Source: an uncultured Alphaproteobacteria bacterium (GTDB taxonomy: Bacteria; Pseudomonadota; Alphaproteobacteria; UBA11222). From it: a DNA stretch of 64,000 nt. The position numbers and the translations under genes are program-made. Numbering within the stretch: the stretch's first letter is position 1; each line of letters opens with the position of its first letter. Where the stretch lies: positions 62,001-126,000 of the forward strand of contig CAMYID010000018.1 of the NCBI GenBank assembly GCA_947258435.1. Direction: 5' to 3'. Shown piece after piece: positions 36,497 through 45,554 of the stretch. Below the pieces are notes generated by a model. The model saw nothing but the letters and a program-made list of their open reading frames with translations, made no database searches and had not been told where the DNA came from.

Positions 36497-37588
36497 TCAG
36501 CGCCCGGTGGATAAAGCACCAAGTGGGAAGATTTCGGTCACATGGCCCATTTTCCGGCCCGGTCGCGCCGCGCCCTTACCGTAAAGATGCAAGGCGGCAG
36601 TGCGATCGCCGATAAGCGTCGCCCAGTCCTCGGCCTCTTCGCCGATCAGATTACGCATCCGCGCATCCGAATGACGGCGCGCCGCGCCAAGGGGCCAGCC
36701 GCAAATCGCACGGATATGCTGCTCGAACTGGCTGACGAGACAGGCATCGATCGTCCAATGGCCCGAATTATGAACCCGGGGCGCAATCTCATTAACGATC
36801 AGCTGGCCACCAGGACACACAAACATCTCGACCGCCAGCACACCGACATAGTTGAGTGCGGTCGCCACCGTCTTTGCGATTGTCTGCGCCTGATCCGCCG
36901 TCGCCTTCTCAATTGCCGCCGGGACAGTTGAGAGATCGAGAATGTGATTGCGATGTTCGTTCTCGGCCACGTCATAACAGGCGAGTTCGCCGGAAATCGC
37001 GCGGGCCACGATCACCGAAACTTCCCGCTCGAAACCCACAAACCCCTCAAGAATGGCCGGTGCCTGACCAATCGCGAGCCACGCCTCGTCACATTGCGCC
37101 CCATCACGCAGCATGAACTGTCCCTTGCCATCATATCCAAGGGTGCGCGTCTTCAGCACTGCAGGCAGACCGATAACATCTACCGCCGCGGCCATGTCGG
37201 CCTGGGTATCGACCGCTGCAAAAGGCGCGGTTTCAATACCGATCGATTGCAGAAACCGTTTTTCGCGCAGTCGGTCCTGCGCCACCCCCAACGCGTCGAT
37301 CCCGGGCCAAAGCGGCGCACGCCGCGCCAGCCGCTTTACCGTCGCAAGGGGGATATTCTCAAACTCATAGGTGACGAGCGCCACCGCATCGGCGAACTTG
37401 TCGAGCATGGCGCGATCATCATAATCCGCAACGGTGACAGCATGGGCAACCTGCGCCGCCGGGCTTTCATCTTCCGGGCAATAGATATGCGCCTTCAGCC
37501 CAAGGCGCGCCGCAGCCAGCGCCAGCATCCGCCCCAACTGGCCGCCCCCCAGAATCCCGATTTCCATCCCCGGCGCGATCACGGTCAT
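36497..37588 (-). CDS. purK: 5-(carboxyamino)imidazole ribonucleotide synthase
   Basis: ATP-grasp enzyme making N5-CAIR from AIR and bicarbonate in purine synthesis. At 363 residues it is of usual length. The N-terminus is IGILGGGQLGRMLALAAARLGLKAHIYCP and the middle has VLKTRTLGYDGKGQF, the PurK signature. EIAPRVHNSGHWTIDAC is the conserved C-terminal motif. It begins 12 bp after purE. Confidence 0.96.
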   Translation of the reverse strand: MTVIAPGMEIGILGGGQLGRMLALAAARLGLKAHIYCPEDESPAAQVAHAVTVADYDDRAMLDKFADAVALVTYEFENIPLATVKRLARRAPLWPGIDALGVAQDRLREKRFLQSIGIETAPFAAVDTQADMAAAVDVIGLPAVLKTRTLGYDGKGQFMLRDGAQCDEAWLAIGQAPAILEGFVGFEREVSVIVARAISGELACYDVAENEHRNHILDLSTVPAAIEKATADQAQTIAKTVATALNYVGVLAVEMFVCPGGQLIVNEIAPRVHNSGHWTIDACLVSQFEQHIRAICGWPLGAARRHSDARMRNLIGEEAEDWATLIGDRTAALHLYGKGAARPGRKMGHVTEIFPLGALSTGR

Positions 37589-37600
37589 CTCATCGCAAAC

Positions 37601-38092
37601 TCAGTCCTGCGGCTGCACGGCAACGGCATCTGTCTGGGCCTGCCGCCAGGCCGTCAGCCGGTCCGCCAGCGCATCATCATGCAGCGCCAGAATCGCAGCG
37701 GCAAGCAACCCGGCATTGGTCGCACCCGGCGTGCCGATCGCCAGCGTACCGACAGGCACGCCCGGCGGCATCTGCACGATTGACAGCAGACTGTCCTGAC
37801 CGCTCAGCGCCTTGCTCTGAACAGGAACGCCCAGGACCGGCAAAGGCGTCATTGCCGCAGCCATGCCCGGCAGATGCGCCGCCCCGCCCGCACCCGCGAT
37901 GATCAGATGCAATCCGCGCTCTTTGGCGGTTCCTGCATAGTCGTAAAGCCGATCCGGCGTCCGATGGGCCGAAACGATCCGCGCCTCATAGGGCACCTCA
38001 AGCGCGTCAAGGATCTGCGCAGCATGCTGCATGGTGGGCCAGTCCGACTGGCTGCCCATGATAATTCCGACAAGTGGCTTGGCATCGCTCAT
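37601..38092 (-). CDS. purE: N5-CAIR mutase
   Basis: Converts N5-CAIR to CAIR. The 163-residue protein has the class I signature [14 protein letters not shown] at residues ~8-21, [13 protein letters not shown], and [11 protein letters not shown] with the catalytic-site His. I use the ATG at 38092 (GGGA 9 nt upstream); another ATG five codons earlier is possible. First gene of the purE-purK pair. Confidence 0.95.
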   Translation of the reverse strand: MSDAKPLVGIIMGSQSDWPTMQHAAQILDALEVPYEARIVSAHRTPDRLYDYAGTAKERGLHLIIAGAGGAAHLPGMAAAMTPLPVLGVPVQSKALSGQDSLLSIVQMPPGVPVGTLAIGTPGATNAGLLAAAILALHDDALADRLTAWRQAQTDAVAVQPQD

Positions 38093-38229
38093 GCGTTTCG
38101 TTCCCATCCTGATCGACAGACCGAAAAAAGCGGGGATTATAAGTATACTGCGGCCAGCCGCAAGTAATGATCTGCCGGCAGGTGATGGACCGGATGAATG
38201 ATCGTAAAAGCTGTGTTAGGGTGTTTCCT

Positions 38230-38245
38230 CTAATTTATAAATTAG
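38230..38245. promoter_or_regulatory. AT-rich palindrome CTAATTTATAAATTAG
   Basis: Perfect 16-bp palindrome in the 210-bp divergent region between purE and the GGDEF gene, 58 bp before the latter. The surrounding DNA is markedly AT-richer than elsewhere. It could be an operator or part of a promoter; no regulator is identified. Confidence 0.35.
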
Positions 38246-38302
38246 TAAGTTATTGCTATATAAATATATGTTTGACGCAATTCTTGTGTCGGAAAGGCCA
38301 TT

Positions 38303-39028
38303 ATGAAGATCGGCGAAACAAAACCGGTTCGCGATACCCAGCCTGTACGTTCAGGTTCGTCCCGCACGCAAAAGACCGAAGGCACAGCCCAGGGTCGTGT
38401 TATCAGTGACAACACGACGATCATGGGAATTCCTGAATCGGAACTGACCCCCAAGGTCCACGACGCGATTATGACCCTGATGCAGGAACTTGACCGGTTC
38501 CGGCAGGAACTTGACGTCGCCAGGAAACGCATCGCCCAACTGGAAACCATCGCGGATCAGGATACCCTGACCGGCATTCTGAACCGGCGCGGCTTCATCG
38601 GCGCGATGAACCGCATCAAATCCTATGCCGACCGTTACGACACACCCGCAAGCCTTGTCTATTTCGACCTTAATAAATTCAAGCCTGTCAACGATCTGTA
38701 TGGCCATGCGGCAGGTGACGAAGTCCTGCGCCGCATTGCGCAACTGCTGTCGCAAAACACCCGCGATTCAGATGTGGTTGGCCGGCTGGGCGGTGATGAA
38801 TTCGGTGTCATTCTCGCCAATAGCGATCTGCCCACCGCCGAAGCAAAAGCCAGACAACTAGCCGAGGCGATCAGCGCCGAAAGCTATAATTTTGACGGCA
38901 AGACCGAACATGTGCATGCCGCATTCGGCGTTTACACCTTCGTCAAGGGCGAAGGGCTTGATGAAACGCTGGCCAAGGCAGACAAGAAGATGTATGCCGC
39001 AAAGCAGGCATCAAAAAGCAGCCGCTGA
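38303..39028 (+). CDS. GGDEF diguanylate cyclase, single domain
   Basis: A 241-residue cytoplasmic protein that should make cyclic di-GMP. The active motif GGDEF is intact at 163-167, and the product-inhibition site RxxD (R154-D157) lies exactly five residues before it. The N-terminus is disordered (~1-45) and then forms a short coiled coil (~50-85), which probably dimerises the enzyme. No sensory domain or membrane segment is present. Confidence 0.93.
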   Translation: MKIGETKPVRDTQPVRSGSSRTQKTEGTAQGRVISDNTTIMGIPESELTPKVHDAIMTLMQELDRFRQELDVARKRIAQLETIADQDTLTGILNRRGFIGAMNRIKSYADRYDTPASLVYFDLNKFKPVNDLYGHAAGDEVLRRIAQLLSQNTRDSDVVGRLGGDEFGVILANSDLPTAEAKARQLAEAISAESYNFDGKTEHVHAAFGVYTFVKGEGLDETLAKADKKMYAAKQASKSSR

Positions 39029-39163
39029 GCTGACCGGCTGACGCTGCCAAAAAAAGCATTGCGGCCATATACCATCGTGGCGACATACCAACGCGACACG
39101 ATGCCCTGGCCCTCACCCGGCGGCCGCAGATCGCCTGGAACCCTGAAACTGATCGCTGCTGCC

Positions 39164-39505
39164 ATGTCTGATCCGGTTTATTTGTGCAGGCTGGAGGAAT
39201 TGCCCGAAAGCGGCACGAAAGGCTTTCTGCTGGGAAGCGGGGCGGACAGGCTCGATCTGTTCGTGGTCTGGCGCGCGGGCGTTTTACGCGGCTATCTTAA
39301 CGACTGCCCGCACGCGCATACGCCACTTGAAACACGCCCCGACAGATTTCTCGACCGGGACGAAACCTATCTGCTTTGCACGACCCATGGCGCGCGTTTT
39401 ACCATCGACGACGGCACCTGCATCTCCGGCCCCTGTCGGGGGAAATCGCTGACACCCCTTCCGGTCACAATTGCGGATGGCAAGATCTTCCTGCTGCGGG
39501 ATTAA
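39164..39505 (+). CDS. Rieske [2Fe-2S] protein
   Basis: Soluble ferredoxin-like Rieske domain of 113 residues. Cluster ligands are in CPHAHTPLE (Cys-x-His) and CTTHGARF (Cys-x2-His). A Pro-rich C-terminal strand LTPLPVTIADGKIFLL completes the fold. It is likely an electron carrier or a nitrite-reductase small-subunit-like protein; the partner enzyme is not next to it. The start at 39164 has a poor ribosome site; an in-frame ATG at 39101 is an alternative. Confidence 0.8.
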   Translation: MSDPVYLCRLEELPESGTKGFLLGSGADRLDLFVVWRAGVLRGYLNDCPHAHTPLETRPDRFLDRDETYLLCTTHGARFTIDDGTCISGPCRGKSLTPLPVTIADGKIFLLRD

Positions 39506-39729
39506 ACAGCCCGCAGGCAACCCGCATTCACAATCAACCTGCCGGCACGAATATCGGTCCGAAAATTTTCCAACCATCGCCGCGACGCCGGAACGGCCGT
39601 TGCTACCGGTGCCGCAAATGTGAAGCATCGTGAACAGCGCGAAAAAAGCATTTCCCGCACAAGGCACCTACCTGATGACTACCGCATGCTGACGGCGGAC
39701 ATGGATCAGAACGACAAATGGAGTTGAAA

Positions 39730-39930
39730 ATGAAGAAGGTGCGATTAGCGACGGTAAGTCTGGCTGTTTTCGCAGGGTTGGGCGGCACGGCAATGGCGGG
39801 GGGCGGACATAACGAACGCCAGGACGCCTTTGTCGAGGTACAACAGCTCAAACAGCAAAAAGCCGCGAAGCAGGAGGCGCGACTTGCCGCGCTTGAAGAA
39901 AAAGTCTCCGAAATTTCCGCGCAACGGTAG
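39730..39930 (+). CDS. Small exported coiled-coil protein, unknown
   Basis: A 66-residue protein starting at the ATG with GGAG 6 nt before it (a start four codons earlier is possible). It has a clear signal peptide (MKKVRLATVSLAVFAGLGGTAMA) with cleavage after AMA, then a short hydrophilic chain with heptad character (EVQQLKQQKAAKQEARLAALEEKVSEI). The mature form is about 43 residues. I do not recognise the family. A strong terminator follows at once (39949-39983), so it is a one-gene transcript. Confidence 0.65.
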   Translation: MKKVRLATVSLAVFAGLGGTAMAGGGHNERQDAFVEVQQLKQQKAAKQEARLAALEEKVSEISAQR

Positions 39931-39948
39931 TTCAATCTGAATTGGCAA

Positions 39949-39983
39949 CCGGCCCGGCAAGGCGCAACCGCCGGCCGGGCCGG
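39949..39983 (+). terminator. Rho-independent terminator
   Basis: Perfect 10-bp GC stem CCGGCCCGGC / GCCGGGCCGG with a 15-nt loop, followed by CTTTAATT, 18 bp past the stop of the small exported protein gene. Outer GAATT/AATTC bases can extend it. Confidence 0.8.
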
Positions 39984-40110
39984 CTTTAATTCAAGGCGTA
40001 AAACCGAACCGGGCGGCATCTTCGCCAAGAAACACCTGACCCGTCGATTTTCTGTCACAGTCATCCCCTAATATGGAGCTGTACCTAATATAGGTCTGCG
40101 GGAGGGCGAG

Positions 40111-42084
40111 GTGACGACCAACAGAAGGATGACTGGGATGGCACAGAGAAATTCGACAAGAGCTTCGGGCCAAACGGAAAAAACATCTGTCACTTGCGCA
40201 ACACGCCCACTCATGGCGGACATCATTGCGCAGCGAATTAGCCGCCGGCAGGCACTGGGGGGCATTGCCGCCTCCAGCATACTAAGCCTGACCACGACGA
40301 AGCCGGCTTTCGGGCAGGCGCGCTCCAGCCTGAATTTCACCGAAATCGCCCATGGCTATGACACAGATTTCCATGTGCCCGAAGAACATAAGCCGCAAAT
40401 TCTGATCCGTTGGGGCGATCCGCTTTTCCCCGATGCACCGGCGTTCGATCCGCTGCGCCAGACGGCCAGCGCACAATCCCGGCAGTTTGGCTACAATAAC
40501 GATTTCGTTGCCTTTCTGCCCCTGCCGCATCCGACCGGGCGCGCCGATCATGGGCTGCTTTGCGTCAACCACGAATTCACCAACGCCAACCTGATGTTTC
40601 CCGATATCGGAAATGACCAGGACCGGGCGATGCTGAGCGCCGAGCAGGTCAATACCGAAATGGCGGCCCATGGCCATTCAATCGTCGAGGTCAGGCAACG
40701 CGGCGGCAATTGGGAAACGGTCCTGGACAGCCCCTTTAACCGGCGCATCACAGCCCTTGAAACGGAGATGAATATGACCGGCCCGGCGGCGGGTCATGCG
40801 CGCCTGAAAACGGCAGCGGACCCTGAAGGCCGCAAGGTCATTGGTACACTGAATAATTGTGCGGGCGGCGTGACCCCCTGGGGAACCGTGCTGATCGCGG
40901 AGGAGAATTTCCACGCCTATTTCGCCGGCGATCCCGATAAAACGGCCCAGGCTGAGAACCACAAGAAATATGGCATGCGGGGCAAGCCGCGCTTTCAGTG
41001 GGGCCGGTTTCACGAGCGCTTCGATCTGGAGAAAACTCCCAACGAGCCGAACCGGTTTGGATGGATTGTCGAAGTCGACCCATATAATCCACGCCACATT
41101 CCGCAGAAGCACACCGCACTTGGCCGCTTCAAACATGAAGGGGCAACCACCGCGATTGCGCCCGATGGCCGCGTCGTCGTCTATAGCGGTGATGATGAGC
41201 GGTTTGAATATCTCTACCGCTTTATCAGCGACGGCCGCTATGACAGCGAAAAAAGATCGCAGAATATGCGGCTGCTGCAATCCGGCACATTGTCGGTTGC
41301 CCGCTTTAACGAAGACGGAAGCTTGCAGTGGCTGCCCCTTGTCTGGGGGGAAGGCCCGCTTACACCCGAAAACGGCTTTGCAAGCCAGGCCGACATTCTG
41401 ATCGAGACGCGGCGCGCCGCCGATCTGCTTGGCGCAACACCGATGGACCGGCCCGAGGATGTGGAAACAAACCCGGTTTCAGGCTCGGTCTTCCTGATGC
41501 TGACCAACAATACCAGACGCCAGGCTGACGCCACCCATCCGGCCAATCCGCGAGCACGGAACCGCCACGGCCATATTCTGGAACTGATTCCGCCAGGCGG
41601 GGCGGGCCGGGGCGCCGATCATGCCGCGGCAACATATCAGTGGGAAATTCTGCTGATGGCGGGCAATCCCGACGAAACGGCGGATGGCGCGCGCTATCAT
41701 GCGGGAATTTCGCCCCATGGCTGGCTGTCCAATCCCGATAATTGCGCCTTCGATCATCGCGGCAGATTATGGATTGCAACTGACGGCGCACCCAAGTCAG
41801 GCTTTGCAGACGGTCTATGGGCCTGCGATGTGGAGGGGCCCGGCCGGGCGCTGACCAGGCACTTCCTGCGCACTCCGCGCGGGGCCGAACTGTGCGGGCC
41901 CTGTTTCACCCCCGATGATCGCAGCCTGTTTGTGGCGGTGCAGCATCCGGGGGCGGAAGCCGGATCGGACTTTCACAACCCCAGCACCCGCTGGCCCGAC
42001 TTCAGCCCGGAGATGCCGCCGCGGCCGGCAATCGTTGCGGTCACCGCCGGCGGACAGCCGATCGGCAACCCGCATATCGGATAA
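40111..42084 (+). CDS. phoX: PhoX-family alkaline phosphatase
   Basis: Exported calcium/iron phosphomonoesterase-type protein (DUF839) of 657 residues. The Tat signal is RISRRQALGGIAASSIL at ~43-59, after the ~40-residue N-terminal extension usual for PhoX. The mature part has PhoX features such as CVNHEFTNANLMFPD, GTLNNCAGGVTPWGTVLIAEENFHAYF, YSGDDERFEYLYRF and PDNCAFDHRGRLWIATDG. It starts at GTG after GGAGGGCGAG. Its stop codon lies in the first copy of a 17-bp triple repeat. Confidence 0.92.
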   Translation: MTTNRRMTGMAQRNSTRASGQTEKTSVTCATRPLMADIIAQRISRRQALGGIAASSILSLTTTKPAFGQARSSLNFTEIAHGYDTDFHVPEEHKPQILIRWGDPLFPDAPAFDPLRQTASAQSRQFGYNNDFVAFLPLPHPTGRADHGLLCVNHEFTNANLMFPDIGNDQDRAMLSAEQVNTEMAAHGHSIVEVRQRGGNWETVLDSPFNRRITALETEMNMTGPAAGHARLKTAADPEGRKVIGTLNNCAGGVTPWGTVLIAEENFHAYFAGDPDKTAQAENHKKYGMRGKPRFQWGRFHERFDLEKTPNEPNRFGWIVEVDPYNPRHIPQKHTALGRFKHEGATTAIAPDGRVVVYSGDDERFEYLYRFISDGRYDSEKRSQNMRLLQSGTLSVARFNEDGSLQWLPLVWGEGPLTPENGFASQADILIETRRAADLLGATPMDRPEDVETNPVSGSVFLMLTNNTRRQADATHPANPRARNRHGHILELIPPGGAGRGADHAAATYQWEILLMAGNPDETADGARYHAGISPHGWLSNPDNCAFDHRGRLWIATDGAPKSGFADGLWACDVEGPGRALTRHFLRTPRGAELCGPCFTPDDRSLFVAVQHPGAEAGSDFHNPSTRWPDFSPEMPPRPAIVAVTAGGQPIGNPHIG

Positions 42085-42120
42085 GGCCGCATATCGGATA
42101 AGGCCGCATATCGGATAAGG
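42070..42120. repeat. Three perfect copies of a 17-bp tandem repeat at the phoX stop codon
   Basis: Unit CCGCATATCGGATAAGG at 42070-42086, 42087-42103 and 42104-42120, followed by a partial CCGCA. Copy one contains the last codons and TAA of phoX; the others are in the 3' untranslated region. Confidence 0.95.
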
Positions 42121-42208
42121 CCGCAGGCAGGGAGGAAATGGCGGACCTGATTGAGCCCCAGGCCCGCGGACGGCCACGCGCCGCAAGGCAAAGCCCCCGG
42201 CGCGGGCC

Positions 42209-42256
42209 TTGACATCTGTCGCATACAGCCAATATTCAAATAATTACTTGAATATT
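42209..42256 (+). promoter_or_regulatory. Promoter and ArsR/SmtB-type operator of the zinc sensor-exporter operon
   Basis: The -35 hexamer TTGACA is at 42209-42214, with a weak -10 (AATATT, 42231-42236) 16 bp on. The -10 is buried in the inverted repeat AATATTCAA (42231-42239) / TTGAATATT (42248-42256) with an 8-bp centre. The AT-rich TTCAA/TTGAA pattern is typical of SmtB/CzrA operators. Bound repressor would block the polymerase directly. Confidence 0.75.
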
Positions 42257-42270
42257 TGAAAGCTGACTGA

Positions 42271-42591
42271 TTGCAGACGACAGAAGTACCGCGCCTGACC
42301 ACCGACCAGATCGGAAACCTGGCTGAGATGTGTAAGGTCATGGGCGATCCGACGCGGCTGCGGATCCTGCTAAGCTGCCTGGATTTCCCGCACAGCGTGG
42401 GCGAAATCGCGCAGCGTCTGGGGATTTCCGACGCCCTTGCCAGCCATCATTTACGTAATCTCAAGGCGGCGCGTCTAGTAAGGGGTGAACGACGCGGCCA
42501 GCGGGTTTTCCATATCGCCGCCGACGCCCATGTCCGCAGTTTCGTGCTCGATATGTGCGACCATGTCACGGAGGTGCGCGACGATGGCTGA
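42271..42591 (+). CDS. ArsR/SmtB-family zinc-responsive repressor
   Basis: A 106-residue winged-helix repressor. The recognition helix region is SVGEIAQRLGISDALASHHLRNLKAA (~42-67). The alpha-5 zinc-sensing set known from SmtB and CzrA is present: D85, H87 and, ten residues on, H98 and E101 (DAH...DHVTE). The canonical alpha-3 Cys site is absent. The start is a TTG; no in-frame ATG before M20 fits. It overlaps the CDF exporter by 8 bp and is led by its own operator. Confidence 0.88.
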   Translation: MQTTEVPRLTTDQIGNLAEMCKVMGDPTRLRILLSCLDFPHSVGEIAQRLGISDALASHHLRNLKAARLVRGERRGQRVFHIAADAHVRSFVLDMCDHVTEVRDDG

Positions 42592-43558
42592 TCAGCTGCC
42601 CCCCTCAGATCGGGAAATGCCGGCCGCCAGTTCCGGGCCTTCACATTCGCATGATCCTCACCCTCATCACGGTCATCATCTGCATCTGAACCCCGAGGGC
42701 GGGCCGGAAAATCAACGGCGCGTCCTGTTCGCCATGCTGCTCACCGGCGGGTTCATGTTTGCCGAAGTGATTGGCGGGCTGCTGTCAGGGTCGCTTGCGC
42801 TGCTGGCGGATGCGGGGCACATGCTGACCGACAGCGCGGCACTGGCGCTGGCATGGCTGGCTTTTCAGATTGCGCGACGCCCCGCCGATGCGCGCCGGTC
42901 ATTCGGCTATCGCCGTTTCGAAGTGCTTGCTGCCTTCGCCAACGGGCTGGCCCTGTTCGCCATCGTCGCCTGGATCCTTTTCGAGGCCGTACAGCGGCTG
43001 ACGAATCCGGTGGAGATTCACGGTGCGCCGATGCTCGGGGTGGCGGCGGTCGGGCTTGTCGTAAACATCATCGCATTGAAGATTCTGCATCAGGATCATA
43101 CGGAAAATATCAATATCCGTGGCGCGCGCATGCATGTGCTGAGCGATCTGCTTGGTTCTGTCGCCGCCATCGCCGCGGCGCTTGTCATTCTCGCAACAGG
43201 GTGGACGCCGATCGATCCGTTATTATCGATGCTTGTTGCAGTGCTTATTATGCGCGGTGCCTGGAAGCTGCTGCAACAGTCAACGCATATCCTGCTTGAG
43301 GGCACCCCGGATGATATCAACCGCGAGGCGGTGCGCCGGCATCTGACCGAAACCATGCCGGAGCTGATCGATGTGCATCACATTCATGCCTGGTCGTTGA
43401 GCGACAGCCAGACGGTGATGACCCTGCATGCGCAGATCCCGGAACAGTCCGATCAGGCGGCCCTGCTGAAACGCATGAAATCGGTGCTCGCACAGCGTTT
43501 CAATGTGAGCCATGCGACAATACAGCTCGAGCCCTGCGGCTGCCCGGACCGACATTGA
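42584..43558 (+). CDS. Cation diffusion facilitator (zinc exporter, CzcD/ZitB-like)
   Basis: Inner-membrane metal/proton antiporter of 324 residues. It has a His-rich N-terminus (HSHDPHPHHGHHLHL, ~20-34) and six membrane segments, with the zinc site HMLTD in segment 2 and HVLSD in segment 5. The C-terminal cytosolic metal domain contains VHHIHAW. It starts inside the arsR gene (8-bp overlap, GGAGG upstream), so sensor and exporter are translationally coupled. Zinc is the likely ion from the sensor residues. Confidence 0.93.
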   Translation: MADQLPPSDREMPAASSGPSHSHDPHPHHGHHLHLNPEGGPENQRRVLFAMLLTGGFMFAEVIGGLLSGSLALLADAGHMLTDSAALALAWLAFQIARRPADARRSFGYRRFEVLAAFANGLALFAIVAWILFEAVQRLTNPVEIHGAPMLGVAAVGLVVNIIALKILHQDHTENINIRGARMHVLSDLLGSVAAIAAALVILATGWTPIDPLLSMLVAVLIMRGAWKLLQQSTHILLEGTPDDINREAVRRHLTETMPELIDVHHIHAWSLSDSQTVMTLHAQIPEQSDQAALLKRMKSVLAQRFNVSHATIQLEPCGCPDRH

Positions 43559-43691
43559 TGCTGGCAGCCGCAACAGGGTTCGCGTACCATCAGGCAGCCG
43601 GGCAGCCGGGCAGGATGGCCAGCGGAGCAGGATGAATAACAGGCTGTGATAAGTTCGCCCATCACGCCGACTTGAGGCAGGAGTGCAGCAA

Positions 43692-43994
43692 ATGGCCGCA
43701 AACAGCAGATTTTCGAAAGGGGGCAGCAGCGCGTTCCTCAAGACATTGAAGACGCAGCGCAGCAGCCGGGACTCCCTTGACCGGGCCATACCGATCCTTG
43801 CGGATCTGCAAAGCGGCGACACAAAGACAGACGAGCTGCAGAAGAAATATCCGCTGGCGGAAAGGGTCGTGGCCGGGCTGGTAGCCGACGGGCTTGTCAC
43901 CTTTTGCGATATTGGCGGCGAGCAGGGTGTCCGCCTGACCGAAAATGGTAAGGAATTCGTCAAGCGCGGCGCCCGCATTTCATCGAAATTCTAG
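43692..43994 (+). CDS. Hypothetical protein, winged-helix-like
   Basis: A 100-residue protein I do not recognise. The ATG at 43692 has AGGAG 8 nt upstream. The N-terminus is basic. The segment DELQKKYPLAERVVAGLVADGLVTFCDIGGEQGVRLTENGKEFVKRG looks like a winged helix with its beta-wing, so DNA binding is possible. It lies 70 bp before the next unknown gene on the same strand. Confidence 0.6.
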   Translation: MAANSRFSKGGSSAFLKTLKTQRSSRDSLDRAIPILADLQSGDTKTDELQKKYPLAERVVAGLVADGLVTFCDIGGEQGVRLTENGKEFVKRGARISSKF

Positions 43995-44064
43995 GTATTC
44001 CGCGCATCGGTCGGCAGGGGAGATATCGCAAACACCGGCCAAAGCGCGGCATAAGGGGGAAATC

Positions 44065-45063
44065 ATGGAGATCGTCTGGCTGGGTGTGCCGTTATGGGGA
44101 TATGTGGTTGTCGGGCTGCTTGGCGCGCTTGTGGGCATCGCGGAGCTGATTTCGCGCTATCCTGATTCGCCGCTACGCGCGGTAGCGACCCCGCCAGGTA
44201 TATTCTACGCCAGCATCAATCTGTTGGCGGCGATTGCCGCGCTGGTGATCGGCGCGGTGCTGTCCGACACCAGACCTGTCCCCCATCTCACACCTCACGG
44301 CGAGGTGATGATCTTCCTGACAGAGGATCTGCTGCTGCTGCTTGCAACAGCGGGCTTCGGTGCGCTTGCCTTCCTGCGCACCAAGCTGATCACATTGCGC
44401 GTTGGCGATGCGGATATCGGGGTCGGGCCGAGCTTCATCCTCGATACCCTGCTGCATGCCGCCGATCGCGCGGTGGATCGCGCCCGCGCCGAACCCCGCG
44501 CGCAGCTTATCAGCGATATTATGGCGCCGGTATCCTTTGAAGAAGCAAAACTGGTTCTGCCGACTTACTGCTTTGCGATCATGCAGAATGTCTCGGTCGA
44601 GGAGCAGCAGAAGGTCGCCCTGGAAATCGAGGCGCTGTCCGGCGTCGATATGCCAGACCGGGTCAAGGCGCTTAATCTCGGCTTGCTGCTGCTCAATATT
44701 GTGGGCGCGCATGTGTTGCGGATCGCGGTCCAGAATCTTGAACAGGAGTTTGCCGCTGCCGGGCGCGTGCTGGAATCGGTCGAGCAGGAAATGGAGGGGA
44801 TCGATTTCGACATTGCGATTGTCAATCTTACTCCCCTTTGCGCGGAACTTGCAGACATGCCCGAGGAACAGCAGATCGAGGTGGAATATGAAGTGCAGCG
44901 CATGAAAGCCCTGTCACTGACCGATCAGACGCGGCGCTATCTTTACGGCCTGTTCCTGATCAAGACCTTCGGCGCGGATATCGTCTCAAAGGCGATCAAG
45001 GCGATCCGCGACGACATCTCCCTATCCACTGCGGCACGGCCATTACCGCCCCGGCAGGGGTGA
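44065..45063 (+). CDS. Hypothetical membrane protein
   Basis: A 332-residue protein starting at an ATG 4 nt after AAGGGGGA. There are three hydrophobic segments at ~8-28, ~48-70 and ~88-103, then a long, mostly helical soluble region without recognisable catalytic motifs (MAPVSFEEAKLVLPTYCFAIMQNVSVEEQQKVALEIEALS...). I do not know the family. The soluble part could be a scaffold or a sensor. Confidence 0.65.
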   Translation: MEIVWLGVPLWGYVVVGLLGALVGIAELISRYPDSPLRAVATPPGIFYASINLLAAIAALVIGAVLSDTRPVPHLTPHGEVMIFLTEDLLLLLATAGFGALAFLRTKLITLRVGDADIGVGPSFILDTLLHAADRAVDRARAEPRAQLISDIMAPVSFEEAKLVLPTYCFAIMQNVSVEEQQKVALEIEALSGVDMPDRVKALNLGLLLLNIVGAHVLRIAVQNLEQEFAAAGRVLESVEQEMEGIDFDIAIVNLTPLCAELADMPEEQQIEVEYEVQRMKALSLTDQTRRYLYGLFLIKTFGADIVSKAIKAIRDDISLSTAARPLPPRQG

Positions 45064-45134
45064 TTTTGCTGTTCGCTACTCCCCTGTCTACGCTAGGCTG
45101 AGCCCGACAATGATAAACAAAGGGATAGGCGGAA

Positions 45135-45554
45135 ATGGCCAAAGGCAAGAAGTTTTCTCCGGTGCCGACACCGGAAACCCAGCATTACTGGGACGGGGCG
45201 AAGCGCGGCGAATTGCTGATCCAGCAATGCGATGATTGCAGCACCCATTATTTTCCGCCCCGCCCTTTCTGCCCGAATTGCGGCTCACGTAATGTCAAGG
45301 TGAAGAAGGCCAGCGGCAAGGCCACGCTTTACAGCTATGTGATCAGCCACATGCTGCGCCCCGGGCAGGAAGACCCCTTTGCCATCGCGGTCGTCGAGCT
45401 TGAGGAAGGCCCGCGCATGATGACTAATATCGTCGATTGCCCGCAAACACCCGAAGCGCTGCTGCTCGATATGCCGCTTGAGGTCACGTTTGAGGAATGG
45501 GATGAAACGATCACCCTGCCGAAATTCAAACCCGCGGGAGGGGCAACATCATGA
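45135..45554 (+). CDS. DUF35 zinc-ribbon/OB-fold protein (thiolase partner)
   Basis: A 139-residue acyl-CoA-binding partner protein. The zinc ribbon has two CxxC pairs (CDDC and CPNC, ~31-50) and then an OB-fold (KATLYSYVISHMLRP...PFAIAVVELEEGPRMMTNIVD). Such proteins form complexes with thiolase-like enzymes, for example ChsH2 domains with the Ltp2 aldolase. It overlaps the thiolase gene by 4 bp, strongly implying a complex. Confidence 0.9.
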   Translation: MAKGKKFSPVPTPETQHYWDGAKRGELLIQQCDDCSTHYFPPRPFCPNCGSRNVKVKKASGKATLYSYVISHMLRPGQEDPFAIAVVELEEGPRMMTNIVDCPQTPEALLLDMPLEVTFEEWDETITLPKFKPAGGATS

